Positions 8,728 through 18,137 of a DNA stretch of 64,000 bases are shown one piece after another. Numbering within the stretch: the first letter of the stretch is position 1; each line of letters begins with the position of its first letter. This DNA comes from Vibrio zhugei (GTDB taxonomy: Bacteria > Pseudomonadota > Gammaproteobacteria > Enterobacterales > Vibrionaceae), in assembly GCF_003716875.1 (NCBI RefSeq), contig NZ_CP033077.1:1043931-1107930 (forward strand), in the 5' to 3' direction. The notes under the pieces are model-generated. The model searched no databases. It was given only the letters and a program-made list of their open reading frames with translations, and was not told the origin of the DNA. Position numbers and translations under genes: made by a program.

Positions 8728-9222
8728 ATGGAAGTGGTAGAGGCCAATCCTGATTTGGCTCCAATATTAGCGAATTACGCGAAAGAATGCTTAGAGGCGG
8801 GTATTCCTCGGTATTCCGGAGTGGATCAAAACCCGAAAGCGTATTTATTAGGGTTGATTGAACGTTCTAAGGCAACGGCTGAGTTAACAAACGGTTATTT
8901 GCCCAGCACAACGTACTATTGTTTAGCAAACTCTAAAATCTTAGGTGCCATCCGAGTTCGCAAAGGCACCAATGCCAAAGTAGAAAATGTCATTGGTCAT
9001 ATTGGTTACGAAACGAGACCGTCAGCTCGTGGTAAAGGCGTCGCCTCTTTTCTCCTCGCTTGGGTGCGCGATCACGTTGTCACTGACGCAGTTATTGTGA
9101 CTTGCTCAATGGATAATCCTGCATCTCAAAAGGTCATCGAAAACTGTGGTGGCGAATATCTCGGTAACTACGTAACGGATAGCGAGGGTACAGTAAGGCG
9201 CTACCGTCTAGCACGTCGATGA
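8728..9222 (+). CDS. GNAT N-acetyltransferase
   Basis: Start chosen at ATG 8728 (MEVVEANPDLAPILANYAKE) because GAGGGA lies 8 nt upstream; ATG 8707 overlaps the attC-like end and is the alternative. The 164-residue product has motif A as IGYETRPSARGKGVASFLLAWV and motif B as CSMDNPASQKVIENCGGE, with a conserved-looking region ILGAIRVRK before them. It resembles GNAT proteins often found in integron arrays. The substrate is unknown. It is the last accessory gene before the backbone. Confidence 0.78.
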   Translation: MEVVEANPDLAPILANYAKECLEAGIPRYSGVDQNPKAYLLGLIERSKATAELTNGYLPSTTYYCLANSKILGAIRVRKGTNAKVENVIGHIGYETRPSARGKGVASFLLAWVRDHVVTDAVIVTCSMDNPASQKVIENCGGEYLGNYVTDSEGTVRRYRLARR

Positions 9223-9266
9223 GAACGATTTGGGGAAGTAACTGAGCTTATAAAAGGATGATGGCA

Positions 9267-10601
9267 ATGAACAATAAAAATATGGCGCGCTATGTTGCGA
9301 GGTTTTTGATGGTATCTTGTATGCCATTGTCTGCGGCCTATGCTGAGAATCGAATTGATATTGTACGCGCGGATGCGCCTGAGCTTGCGGCGTATGGTAA
9401 CCAGACGGTCGGCGTTAGACAGTTAGAGTTTGTCCATAAACATCAGATTGATGTTTTGAATACCGAGCGAGATAGACACAAGGATGATGCGTTTCCCTAT
9501 TACGACCGTCCGTTAACGGTTGAGACTTGGTATCCTGCGGTGTCTAATGCCAAAGGGTCACATGTGTTGAATGTGTATGCACGTGATGGTAAGACAAAAA
9601 TCGCCCTGCATGGACGCGCTATTGTGGGAGCGAAGCCGCTTAAATCTGATAAAGCTTTTCCTCTTGTCATTCTCTCCCATGGCTACCCAGGTAATCGCTT
9701 TTTAATGTCACCCATCGCCGAAAATATTGCCTCAAAGGGTTATGTTGTGGTGGCTATCGATCATACGGATTCGACGTATCGTACCTTAGGTGATATCAGC
9801 TCAAGTATTGTTAACCGTACGAAAGATCAGTTGTTTATTATTGACCAAATCAGTCAGTTAGCCAAAGATCCCACTTCCTATTTTTATCATCTTGTGGACG
9901 CCAATAATACAGGCATTATTGGTTATTCTATGGGCGCTTACGGCACAACGGTGACCGTAGGGGGAGGGTTAACCTCTTATGCCGTCCATCAAAATGAAGG
10001 TTTTTTTTCGGCACCGACGGGAACATTAGACCCATATTTAACGGGCAGTGCTGAGTATCTTGAGCTTGCCGATGATCGCATAAAAACAGCCGTCACCTTC
10101 GCTCCGGCGGGTATGAATAACGGCTTTATGGACGCGCAAACGGCGAAAGGGATTCGTGTTCCCATGTTGATGATTGCTGGATCAAAAGACGACATTGTGG
10201 GTTATGATGATGGGGTTCGCGCATTGTGGAAAGCGGCGACAAGTGTTGATCGCTCCCTGTTAACCTTTGAGTATGCCAATCATAATGCTGGGGCTCCTAT
10301 GGCGCCGCCAGAGGAAATGTATCAATTCGATCCTGATTTAGGGTTTAACTTCTCCATGCATTATCTAGATCCTGTTTGGGATAACGTGCGAATGAATAAT
10401 ATTTCGACGCATTTCATTACCGCTTGGTTAGGTAAGTACCTTAAACACGATGACAGTATGGCCGCCTATCTCGATGTGGTACCACATTCTAACGATGGTC
10501 AATGGGGCAAGGGCGTGAACAGTGCCGACCATACTTATTGGAAAGGTTTTCCGAACCGCACAGCGAGTGGATTACGATTTGAAACGTTAGTAGCACAATA
10601 A
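9267..10601 (+). CDS. exported alpha/beta hydrolase
   Basis: Alpha/beta-hydrolase of about 444 residues with a signal peptide (ARYVARFLMVSCMPLSAAYA, cleavage expected after AYA). Near the middle are the oxyanion segment LVILSHGYPGNRFL and the nucleophile elbow GIIGYSMGAYG (GxSxG). Late motifs MLMIAGSKDDIVG (Asp) and EYANHNA (His) complete a probable triad. The size and features suit the dienelactone hydrolase / PAF-acetylhydrolase-like group. ATG 9267 lies 9 nt after AAAGG; ATG 9258 and 9261 are alternatives. The substrate is unknown; an esterase acting in the periplasm or outside the cell is likely. Confidence 0.78.
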   Translation: MNNKNMARYVARFLMVSCMPLSAAYAENRIDIVRADAPELAAYGNQTVGVRQLEFVHKHQIDVLNTERDRHKDDAFPYYDRPLTVETWYPAVSNAKGSHVLNVYARDGKTKIALHGRAIVGAKPLKSDKAFPLVILSHGYPGNRFLMSPIAENIASKGYVVVAIDHTDSTYRTLGDISSSIVNRTKDQLFIIDQISQLAKDPTSYFYHLVDANNTGIIGYSMGAYGTTVTVGGGLTSYAVHQNEGFFSAPTGTLDPYLTGSAEYLELADDRIKTAVTFAPAGMNNGFMDAQTAKGIRVPMLMIAGSKDDIVGYDDGVRALWKAATSVDRSLLTFEYANHNAGAPMAPPEEMYQFDPDLGFNFSMHYLDPVWDNVRMNNISTHFITAWLGKYLKHDDSMAAYLDVVPHSNDGQWGKGVNSADHTYWKGFPNRTASGLRFETLVAQ

Positions 10602-10826
10602 AGCGTCACTTCCTCGGCGTTGGTAATCACTATTGTTGATAGTGACCCTTCAGCTTGCTCAATCGCGAATGGGAATAGGGAGAAACTGTCATTTATCGTC
10701 TAGGGACAGACCTGAGAACGCCTATGTCTGATTGAGCGGAAGAGACAATTGAATCGTGAGCTGACCGGAACAGTTTTACGCCAAAGACGTCACTTGTTTT
10801 GGTATAAGAATTTTCTCGCTCGTCAT
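10602..10826. other. non-coding stretch with inverted repeats
   Basis: Between convergent genes. A hairpin CACTAT/ATAGTG (10628-10644) follows the hydrolase stop and may help end its transcript. Further on, GCTCAATC (10657-10664) and GATTGAGC (10730-10737) can pair over 65 nt and enclose CTGTC/GACAG and CAGAC/GTCTG pairs. A branched RNA fold is possible. No known riboswitch class was recognised. Confidence 0.4.
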
Positions 10827-10857
10827 AAAAAGGCGAACCGTTAGGTTCGCCTTTTTT
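10827..10857. terminator. bidirectional terminator
   Basis: Hairpin AAAAAGGCGAACC-GTTA-GGTTCGCCTTTTTT between the hydrolase and gcvP, which converge. A-run on one side and T-run on the other allow use from both strands. Confidence 0.85.
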
Positions 10858-10903
10858 GATTCAAGTTAGCTTGCTACTTGCTTATAGTGACAAGTGCTTG
10901 AGA

Positions 10904-13765
10904 TTACTCATAACTCTCGATGCTTGGGCATGAGCAGATTAAGTTACGGTCACCGTAGACGTTATCAACACGGTTGACCGTTGGCCAGTATTTAGAGGCT
11001 TTGCTGTGTGGCGTAGGGAAGCAGGCCACTTCGCGAGAGTAGGCGTGCGGCCATTCCTCACTCATGAGATCCGCTTGGGTGTGCGGCGCATTCACCAATG
11101 GGTTTTCTGCTAGGGTCCACTCGCCAGATTCAATGCGAGCAATCTCGTTACGAATGCCAATCATGGCATCACAAAAACGATCAATCTCGACCAGATCTTC
11201 CGATTCTGTTGGCTCTATCATCAAAGTGCCAGCCACCGGGAAGGACATGGTCGGCGCATGGAAGCCGTAGTCTATCAAACGTTTGGCGATATCTTCTTCA
11301 CTAATGCCGGTCGCGTCTTTTAACGGACGAATATCGATAATACATTCGTGTGCGACTCGCTCATTTTGGCCTTTGTACAACACAGCATAGTGTGGTGCGA
11401 GGCGTTCCATGATGTAGTTGGCATTGAGAATCGCGGTTTTAGAGGCTTGGGTTAAACCGTCACCGCCCATCATTGCAATGTAAGCCCATGAAATCGGCAA
11501 GATCGACGCACTGCCCATATCCGCGGCAGAAATGGCGTACTCGCTACCGTCGACACCATGTTCGATGTGGCCGGGTAAAAAGTCGGCTAAGTGCGCTTTT
11601 ACACCGATAGGCCCCATGCCAGGTCCGCCGCCGCCGTGCGGAATACAGAAGGTCTTGTGTAAGTTAAGGTGAGACACATCGGAACCAATAAATCCTGGTG
11701 AAGTGAGCCCAACTTGCGCATTGAGGTTGGCACCATCCATGTAGACTTGTCCGCCTGCGTCATGAACTTTGTCACAAATCGTTTTGACTTCCGTCTCGTA
11801 TACACCGTGGGTTGATGGGTACGTGATCATAATGCATGAGAGATTATCCCGATGCTTAGCGATTTTCTCGTCGAGGTCGTTGAGTGAAATATTGCCGTTA
11901 TCATCACATTTTACTACGACCACTTTCATCGATACCATTGATGCCGAGGCTGGGTTTGTGCCGTGTGCCGAGCTGGGGATCAAACACACATTGCGATGCT
12001 CCTCTCCGCGGCTGCGGTGATAGCGTTGAATCGCAATTAACCCCGCATATTCTCCAGAAGCCCCAGAGTTAGGCTGTAGTGAGAAGGCATCGTAGCCTGT
12101 AATCGCACATAGTTTTTCTTTGAGATCGCTTGCCAGTGCTTGATAACCCGCCGTTTGTGCTTGTGGGGCAAACGGGTGTAGCTGGTTGAACTCTGGCCAA
12201 GTAATCGGCAGCATTTCCGCCGCTGCATTGAGCTTCATGGTACAGCTACCGAGTGGAATCATACCGTGTGTTAATGAGAAATCTTTGTTCTCGAGCCGTT
12301 TTAGATAACGCATCATTTGCGTTTCACTATGATGGGTATTAAATACGGGATGAGTCAGATAGTCACTGGTACGGCGACAGCTCTCAGGAATGGCGGCGAA
12401 CTCATTGTCGGCAATGTGTGCAGACAGGGTTTCGACGGTCGATTTCACCCCAAAGGCCGAGAACAGTAAGTGTAAATCGGCGTCTGAACTGGTTTCATCC
12501 AAACTGATGCCTAAACTGCCATCATACAAACGCACGTTAATCCCGTAAGATTGAAGTTTATTGTAAAGCGCGCCAGTTCGTTCGGTCGTCAGCACCGTTA
12601 AAGTATCGAAGAAGTGATGATGTGCAAGCTCAAAACCCGTTTCCGTCAAGCCAGCGGCGAGTATGGCGGTAAGGTGATGAGTACGACGAGCAATGGTTTT
12701 TAGACCCTCAGGTCCATGGTATACCGCATAAAATCCAGCCATGTTGGCGAGTAGAGCTTGTGCGGTACAGATATTGGAGGTGGCTTTCTCGCGGCGAATA
12801 TGTTGCTCACGAGTTTGCATCGCCATGCGCAATGCAGGACGTCCCTTTGCATCGACTGACACACCAATAACGCGACCTGGCATCGTACGTTTGTATTTAT
12901 CTTGGGTGGCCATGAAGGCGGCGTGGGGGCCACCGAAGCCTAAAGGAACGCCGAAACGTTGTGCACTTCCGATGACCACATCCGCGCCCATTTCACCCGC
13001 CGGTTTTAATAATGTGCTGGCGAGAAGATCGGTCGCGACCGTGACGAGCGCTTTTGTTTGGTGTACCTGTTCAATCAAAGGGGTCAAATCGACGACTTCA
13101 CCACTGGTCGTTGGATGTTGGAAGAGCGCGCCAAACACGTCATGTTCAGTCACGGTATGCGCAGGGGCCACAATGACATCAAATTCTAAAAACTCAGCGC
13201 GAGTTTTGACCACTTCAATGGTTTGTGGATGCAAATTATCAGCGACGAAGAAGGACTTGCTTTTGCTTTTTCCTGCTCGTTTACACAGTGCCATGGCTTC
13301 AGCTGCGGCCGTCGCTTCATCCAACAACGAGGCATTGGCAATGTCCATTGCCGTCAGATCTGTGATCATTTGTTGGAAGTTTAATAACGCCTCTAAGCGA
13401 CCTTGAGAAATCTCTGGCTGATATGGGGTATAGGCGGTGTACCATCCTGGGTTTTCTAATACATTACGTAATATAACGTTGGGCGTAACGGTATTATAGT
13501 AACCTTGACCGATGAAGGTGCGTTGCACCACGTTCTGCTTCGCAAATTCTTTGAGGGTCTGCATCATGCATGGTTCACTGAGAGCACTGCCCAGTTCTAA
13601 TGGAGATTCCAGACGAATGGCGGCTGGCACCGTTTCATCAATCAAGGCATCGATTGATGCGGCGTTAATGGTGTTCAGCATACGCGCTTCGTCTTGCGCG
13701 CGAGGGCCGTTGTGTCGGCGAATAAACTCGCCAGATGTGCTTAAACTTTTGAGTAAATCAGTCAT
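10904..13765 (-). CDS. gcvP: glycine dehydrogenase (decarboxylating), P-protein
   Basis: 953 residues, the normal length of the single-chain bacterial P-protein. It decarboxylates glycine with pyridoxal phosphate and transfers the aminomethyl group to lipoyl-GcvH. Visible landmarks are the N-terminal [38 protein letters not shown], the glycine-rich [19 protein letters not shown] and the PLP-lysine region [18 protein letters not shown]. It is 112 bp downstream of gcvH on the same strand, so the two are probably one transcript. Convergent with the hydrolase gene. Confidence 0.97.
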   Translation of the reverse strand: MTDLLKSLSTSGEFIRRHNGPRAQDEARMLNTINAASIDALIDETVPAAIRLESPLELGSALSEPCMMQTLKEFAKQNVVQRTFIGQGYYNTVTPNVILRNVLENPGWYTAYTPYQPEISQGRLEALLNFQQMITDLTAMDIANASLLDEATAAAEAMALCKRAGKSKSKSFFVADNLHPQTIEVVKTRAEFLEFDVIVAPAHTVTEHDVFGALFQHPTTSGEVVDLTPLIEQVHQTKALVTVATDLLASTLLKPAGEMGADVVIGSAQRFGVPLGFGGPHAAFMATQDKYKRTMPGRVIGVSVDAKGRPALRMAMQTREQHIRREKATSNICTAQALLANMAGFYAVYHGPEGLKTIARRTHHLTAILAAGLTETGFELAHHHFFDTLTVLTTERTGALYNKLQSYGINVRLYDGSLGISLDETSSDADLHLLFSAFGVKSTVETLSAHIADNEFAAIPESCRRTSDYLTHPVFNTHHSETQMMRYLKRLENKDFSLTHGMIPLGSCTMKLNAAAEMLPITWPEFNQLHPFAPQAQTAGYQALASDLKEKLCAITGYDAFSLQPNSGASGEYAGLIAIQRYHRSRGEEHRNVCLIPSSAHGTNPASASMVSMKVVVVKCDDNGNISLNDLDEKIAKHRDNLSCIMITYPSTHGVYETEVKTICDKVHDAGGQVYMDGANLNAQVGLTSPGFIGSDVSHLNLHKTFCIPHGGGGPGMGPIGVKAHLADFLPGHIEHGVDGSEYAISAADMGSASILPISWAYIAMMGGDGLTQASKTAILNANYIMERLAPHYAVLYKGQNERVAHECIIDIRPLKDATGISEEDIAKRLIDYGFHAPTMSFPVAGTLMIEPTESEDLVEIDRFCDAMIGIRNEIARIESGEWTLAENPLVNAPHTQADLMSEEWPHAYSREVACFPTPHSKASKYWPTVNRVDNVYGDRNLICSCPSIESYE

Positions 13766-13877
13766 TGCTACCTTACCTGTGATCTTGCTCAGCCAATGAC
13801 TGAGCAGAATTCACCACTGTGACTAAGTCAAGATAGCCACAATCGGCGGCTATCTAACAAATGAGGAAGTGAGTCGA

Positions 13878-14264
13878 TCAGTCTTCGTCTGCTTCCAATG
13901 CCGCCATATAATCAGCCGCGTTTTTGAGATCGTCTAATTCTTCCGCGTCATTCATTTTTAGGGTCGCAATCCAGCCATTCTCGTAAGGTTCGTCGTTCAC
14001 CAATTCTGGACTGTCTTCCAAGTCTTCATTGACGGCAACCACAACACCAGAGACCGGCGCGTAAATGTCAGAAGCCGCTTTGACCGATTCCACCAAAGAG
14101 AATGCATCGCCAGCATCGAATTCGCTGTCAATTTCTGGTAGTTCAACAAATACCACGTCACCTAAGAGTTCTTGGGCGTGATCAGAGATGCCAACTGTGA
14201 CGGTGCCATCACCGTTATCGCGAACCCACTCGTGGCTTTCTGTAAACTTTAATTTGTTGTCCAT
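13878..14264 (-). CDS. gcvH: glycine cleavage system H protein
   Basis: 128-residue lipoyl carrier of the glycine cleavage complex, which shuttles the aminomethyl group between P, T and L proteins. The lipoylated Lys lies in [17 protein letters not shown]. The N-terminus KFTESHEWV is typical. ATG 14262-14264 is chosen because GGAGAAACA precedes it; the longer frame would start at TTG 14279. First gene of the gcvHP pair; no glyA lies between. Confidence 0.96.
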   Translation of the reverse strand: MDNKLKFTESHEWVRDNGDGTVTVGISDHAQELLGDVVFVELPEIDSEFDAGDAFSLVESVKAASDIYAPVSGVVVAVNEDLEDSPELVNDEPYENGWIATLKMNDAEELDDLKNAADYMAALEADED

Positions 14265-14314
14265 TACTTGTTTCTCCAATAATTATCGTCTGAACGATTC
14301 AATATAATATTACG

Positions 14315-14665
14315 TCAAAAAAGGTATTCGAGGTTGTGTCGAAGGAAGGTATTGGTGTGGCGATCCGCCGTCACCCTCATCCGTATGCATTGGCGACCAT
14401 GCCAGATTGATAAGCCCGCCACAAAAGTGAGAAGTACGAATGCTAATTGATTCTGAGGAATGCGTGGTGACAGTATCGCCACACAAAAAGCGTGAATCGA
14501 GCGAAAAAGCACACCATTGACGCTAAGGTAACGTTTGCGTGAGGCAAAAATAAAAAAAGAGCATTGAATGAAAAGTGCGGATATAAGCAAGATGCCCGCG
14601 TACACATTCCAGCGTAAAGCGCTTAAGGTCGGGGTAAGCTGTGATAAATCGTGTCTCACTGTCAC
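14315..14665 (-). CDS. possible small membrane protein
   Basis: A 116-codon frame from GTG, upstream of gcvH on the same strand. It predicts two hydrophobic segments (AGILLISALFIQCSFFIFA and QLAFVLLTFVAGLSIWHG) with basic flanks. There is no recognised family, a weak ribosome binding site, and an overlapping alternative frame (14523-14729). It may be real or merely untranslated leader of gcvH. Confidence 0.3.
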   Translation of the reverse strand: MTVRHDLSQLTPTLSALRWNVYAGILLISALFIQCSFFIFASRKRYLSVNGVLFRSIHAFCVAILSPRIPQNQLAFVLLTFVAGLSIWHGRQCIRMRVTADRHTNTFLRHNLEYLF

Positions 14666-14784
14666 TCATCCAAAATCTTTCAAGTGATCGCCACTTGAAT
14701 AAGAAACTTCGTTCTATGCATTCATCCACGTGTCTGCTAAACGCCTTATGAGCAGAACATACTATGTGGCTGAATAATGATCAA

Positions 14785-14814
14785 TAAAAAAGGTTTCTTA
14801 TAGGAAACCTTTTT
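14785..14814. terminator. bidirectional terminator
   Basis: Hairpin AAAAAAGGTTTC-TTATA-GGAAACCTTTTT between the divergent gcvH and regulator regions. It sits upstream of both, so it may act as a leader attenuator for the minus-strand transcript or isolate the two units. Confidence 0.6.
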
Positions 14815-14919
14815 GCATGTGTGTTAGAGATCGCACATTATTTTAAGGAAAGCGTGTAAGGGGAGAATGTTTCATGCAATATAGCAAGTGAACGAGTGAA
14901 TTATGGTGTAAATACAGGC

Positions 14920-15549
14920 ATGTCTAAAACGATAGTGGATGAGTATCCTTCGATGAAAGTCGCGAGAGAATCGGAAGAAAAAGCAGAGGTTACGCCATTA
15001 AAACTGGGGGAGCGAATCAAATCGATTCGCACCAAACTGGGCATGACATTAGAAGAAGCCAGCCAACAAACCGGATTAGCACGCTCCACGTTGAGCAAGA
15101 TCGAAAATGAGCAGATTTCACCGACGTTCCAAGCCATGCAAAAGTTAGCACATGGTTTGCATATTGATATGCCTCAACTGTTTGAGCCACCTAAGAAAAT
15201 TCAAGCGACAGGGCGCCGTGACATTACCAGAAAAACGATGGGTAAACCGCACCCGACACAGACCTATGAACACGAACTGCTGGCAACGCAACTCTCAAAG
15301 AAAAAAATGATGCCATTTAAGAGTCGGGTACGGGCGCGCGCATTTTCTGAGTATAGTGATTGGATACGGCATGGTGGGGAAGAGTTTTTGTTAGTGCTCA
15401 GTGGAGAGATCACTTTTTATTGCGAATTTTATGAGCCCGTTACGCTTAATGAAGGTGACAGTGTTTATTACGACGCGAATATGGGGCACATGCTGGTTTC
15501 AACCAGTGCTGAAGATGCATTAATCTTGTGGGTGACCAGTGCGGGTTAG
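14920..15549 (+). CDS. XRE-family regulator with cupin domain
   Basis: A protein of about 209 residues with an N-terminal helix-turn-helix (LGERIKSIRTKLGMTLEEASQQTGLARSTLSKIENEQ) and a C-terminal cupin-2 domain (EEFLLVLSGEITFYCEFYEPVTLNEGDSVYYDANMGHML). Such regulators sense a small ligand in the cupin barrel. Its place between gcvHP and gcvT suggests it controls glycine cleavage genes. The start is uncertain: ATG 14920 is used, with GTG 14896 and later ATGs as options. Confidence 0.82.
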   Translation: MSKTIVDEYPSMKVARESEEKAEVTPLKLGERIKSIRTKLGMTLEEASQQTGLARSTLSKIENEQISPTFQAMQKLAHGLHIDMPQLFEPPKKIQATGRRDITRKTMGKPHPTQTYEHELLATQLSKKKMMPFKSRVRARAFSEYSDWIRHGGEEFLLVLSGEITFYCEFYEPVTLNEGDSVYYDANMGHMLVSTSAEDALILWVTSAG

Positions 15550-15571
15550 TCAATAAAGTTTCTTATAATAA

Positions 15572-15587
15572 ATGCAAACGATTGCTT
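15572..15587 (+). promoter_or_regulatory. PurR-type operator upstream of gcvT
   Basis: ATGCAAACGATTGCTT fits every fixed position of the PurR box consensus ANGCAANCGNTTNCNT. It lies 186 bp before the gcvT start. In E. coli the gcv operon is repressed by PurR because it supplies one-carbon units for purine synthesis, so the site makes biological sense. Confidence 0.6.
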
Positions 15588-15592
15588 TTGGA

Positions 15593-15624
15593 GTTGATTT
15601 ACTGAAGAATAACCGTAAATCAAC
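15593..15624 (+). promoter_or_regulatory. perfect hairpin in gcvT leader
   Basis: GTTGATTTAC and GTAAATCAAC form a perfect 10-bp stem with a 12-nt loop, directly after the PurR-like box. No T-run follows, so it is not a simple terminator. It could be an operator for the adjacent XRE-cupin regulator or an RNA leader element. No glycine riboswitch core was recognised in 15550-15773. Confidence 0.4.
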
Positions 15625-15773
15625 ATGTTTACGATGGAATGGAGCTGTTACCTAATGGCATACGCATGGCGGGGTTCGCGATACACGGTGTACGGTAATG
15701 GATGATAAACATTATTGAAGGACGGAAGCGGTGACTATGAAAGGCCGCTCGTTGTAGGAGTAGGGAGTAAACC

Positions 15774-16913
15774 ATGACGAAAGCGACGGATGCTGAATTT
15801 ATCCTGTTAGAGAAAACGCCACTTTATGCTGAACACATTGAAGCGGGTGCCAAAATGGTGGCGTTTGCAGGGTATGAGATGCCAGTGCAGTATCCACTGG
15901 GGGTGAAAAAAGAGCATCTGCATACTCGTGATGCGGCTGGCTTGTTCGATGTCTCTCATATGGGACAAATTCGCCTTAGTGGCAATGAGGCTGCTCAGTA
16001 TTTAGAGACACTGGTTCCGGTGGATGTGGTGGATTTGCCTGTTGGTAAGCAGCGTTATGCGTTTTTTACCAATGAACAAGGTGGGATTTTAGATGACCTG
16101 ATGATCGCGAATATGGGCGACCACTTATTTCTCGTCGTCAATGCAGCCTGCAAAAACGCCGATATTACTCATCTTAAATGTCAGCTTCCGGCCGATATCG
16201 CTATCGATGTATTAGAGGATTATGCACTATTGGCTTTGCAAGGGCCCAAAGCGGCTGACGTTTTAGCACGCTTTCAGCCCGCGGTCAGTGACATGCATTT
16301 TATGGACATACAAAAGCTTGAGATTAACGGGATCGAGTGTACAGTCAGTCGCAGCGGTTATACTGGAGAAGACGGTTACGAAATCTCGGTGCCTGCCACT
16401 CAGGCTGCCTCACTATCACAATATCTAATGGCCTGTGAAGAAGTCGAATGGATTGGCCTTGGCGCCCGTGATTCGCTTCGTTTAGAGTGTGGATTATGCC
16501 TCTATGGTCATGATTTAGATACGAGCACGACTCCGGTTGAAGCGGGATTGGTTTGGGCTATCAGTCCTAAGCGTCGTAAAGGCGGTGAGCGTGAAGGGGG
16601 GTTCCCGGGCGCTGAGATTATCTTGCCACAAATAGAGTCTCGTGATGTTCAACGCAAACGGGTTGGCTTGGTTGGATTGACCAAAGCCCCCGTCCGAGAG
16701 GGAACAGTGCTGCTGAATGCCGAGGGACATGTGATCGGTCGGGTAACCAGTGGTACCGCTGGGCCAACAGCAGGAAAACCTGTGTCAATGGGGTATGTTG
16801 ATGCTGAGTATACGGCATTAGATACTGAAATTTTTGCGGAAGTCCGAGGCAAACAGCTACCGATGTTGGTGACTCGCATGCCATTCGTACCACAGCGTTA
16901 CTACCGCGGCTAA
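15774..16913 (+). CDS. gcvT: aminomethyltransferase, glycine cleavage T protein
   Basis: 379 residues, slightly longer than E. coli GcvT. It transfers the methylene group from the lipoyl arm of GcvH to tetrahydrofolate and releases ammonia. Landmarks are MVAFAGYEMPVQYPLGV, the catalytic-region DAAGLFDVSHMGQI, SRSGYTGEDGYEISV and LGARDSLRLECGLCLYGHDLD. The start is supported by GGAGTAGGGAG. It is separately transcribed from gcvHP, on the opposite strand, with the regulator gene between them. Confidence 0.96.
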   Translation: MTKATDAEFILLEKTPLYAEHIEAGAKMVAFAGYEMPVQYPLGVKKEHLHTRDAAGLFDVSHMGQIRLSGNEAAQYLETLVPVDVVDLPVGKQRYAFFTNEQGGILDDLMIANMGDHLFLVVNAACKNADITHLKCQLPADIAIDVLEDYALLALQGPKAADVLARFQPAVSDMHFMDIQKLEINGIECTVSRSGYTGEDGYEISVPATQAASLSQYLMACEEVEWIGLGARDSLRLECGLCLYGHDLDTSTTPVEAGLVWAISPKRRKGGEREGGFPGAEIILPQIESRDVQRKRVGLVGLTKAPVREGTVLLNAEGHVIGRVTSGTAGPTAGKPVSMGYVDAEYTALDTEIFAEVRGKQLPMLVTRMPFVPQRYYRG

Positions 16914-16920
16914 ATAGACG

Positions 16921-16949
16921 TAATGCGCCACAGCTTGTGTGGCGCATTA
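16921..16949. terminator. hairpin after gcvT
   Basis: TAATGCGCCACA and TGTGGCGCATTA form a perfect 12-bp stem just after the gcvT stop. There is only a short T-containing tail, so it is a weak or protein-assisted terminator. Confidence 0.6.
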
Positions 16950-17069
16950 TCCCTGAATAGCGCGTTGATGAAAAAGCATTAAGCCAATAACGTTGCTAAT
17001 TTATATAAGATAATTCACTAGAAATCTTCTAGAATAGAAGCATGAAGTTTTAATCTAGTCGGTCATCAA

Positions 17070-18077
17070 GTGAAAATACTCTCTAAATTCTATGTACTAC
17101 TGGCTCTGCTCACGGTGCAGGCCCATGCGTATCAAATTAAGCCGCAAATTATTAATGGCGATAACGTCAATATTAATAATTATCCTTCTTTCGCGAGCTT
17201 ATTTTTATATCTCAACCCTAACTTTTATTCATCACAAAGTTTTTGTGGCGCGACCATCATTAATGCGCGGTTTGCGTTGACCGCTGCTCATTGTGTGGTG
17301 GGAAACGATAATGTCTTAAAGTACACCGTGGTCTCTCCACAAGTAGAAGACGAGTCGTAGTTCCCTGATGGCAATATACAATTTTCTCGGGTGAAAGCAT
17401 TTTATTATCCGGATGGCTTTATCGACAAACCACCCTTCAGCCAAGATATTGCGCTGTTAGAGTTAGAGCAACCGCTTAACATCAGTGATTACTCAAACTT
17501 GCTGAGCTTTACGTATAATGATGGTTATCCTTCAGGTGGGGATTACGTGGCGATTGGTCATGGGCTGACCTACGGGACAGAGCCGTCAGGCGCGAGTGCG
17601 TCGACGCTCTTGAAAACGTCACTGACGTTTGTGGATAGAAGTACTTGTCGCAGCAGTTTTTATTCCTCAGTAACCGATTCACAGATTTTTTTCGACGGCG
17701 CTCTCGATAGTGGCGATGACTACAAACACGCCACCTGTTCCGGTGATTCTGGTGGTCCGGTGTACCTATTGGAAAGTGGCGTTTATAGACAAATCGGGCT
17801 TACCAGTTATGACTCGTCAGTATGTGGTGATAAAAGTGCGCCAGTGGTGTCCGTATTCACTGAGCTCTTCGATTTTCGCAGTTGGATACAAAATGTCATG
17901 GCTGGACAGGTGCGCGCACAATATTATGTGGCGACTGTCGATGGCAAGCGGGTGGTTTCTGCAGGAACGCCAGTCGTGGTGCCATCATCCAGTAGCGGCG
18001 GAGGCGGTAGCATAGGTATTATCATGATTTTGGGCCTATGTGGATTAGTATGGGTACGACGTTACGAACGGGTATAA
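17070..18077 (+). pseudogene. trypsin-like serine protease, GlyGly-CTERM, amber stop
   Basis: An S1-family secreted protease split by one in-frame TAG at 17358-17360; both parts are in the same frame. A signal peptide ends at QAHA. The catalytic triad is complete: His in LTAAHC, Asp in SQDIALLEL, Ser in CSGDSGGPV. The C-terminus SSSSGGGGSIGIIMILGLCG plus RRYE is a GlyGly-CTERM sorting tail, as in Vibrio VesB-type proteases exported by type II secretion and processed by rhombosortase. Without suppression only about 96 residues would be made. A single substitution would restore the gene, so the loss is recent or the base is an error. Confidence 0.85.
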
Positions 18078-18082
18078 TGCAA

Positions 18083-18115
18083 AACGCCGTGGCGTCTTCT
18101 CTACGGCGTTTTTGA
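18083..18115 (+). terminator. terminator after protease gene
   Basis: Hairpin AACGCCGTGGCG...CTACGGCGTTTTTGATTTTT follows the protease gene. It lies between convergent genes and could serve both. Confidence 0.75.
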
Positions 18116-18137
18116 TTTTTGGCCTGAATTGACTGAT

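Noticed and set aside
10640..10800. TPP or SAM riboswitch suggested by CCTGAGAACGCC
   Set aside because: Only the CTGAGA word matches; the rest of the TPP core is absent and no gene start follows on either strand.
14523..14729. 68-codon minus-strand frame upstream of gcvH
   Set aside because: Overlaps a longer alternative frame and has no start signal or recognisable sequence.
15550..15773. Possible glycine riboswitch before gcvT
   Set aside because: I looked for the conserved glycine-aptamer core segments and did not find them; a PurR box and a simple hairpin are there instead.
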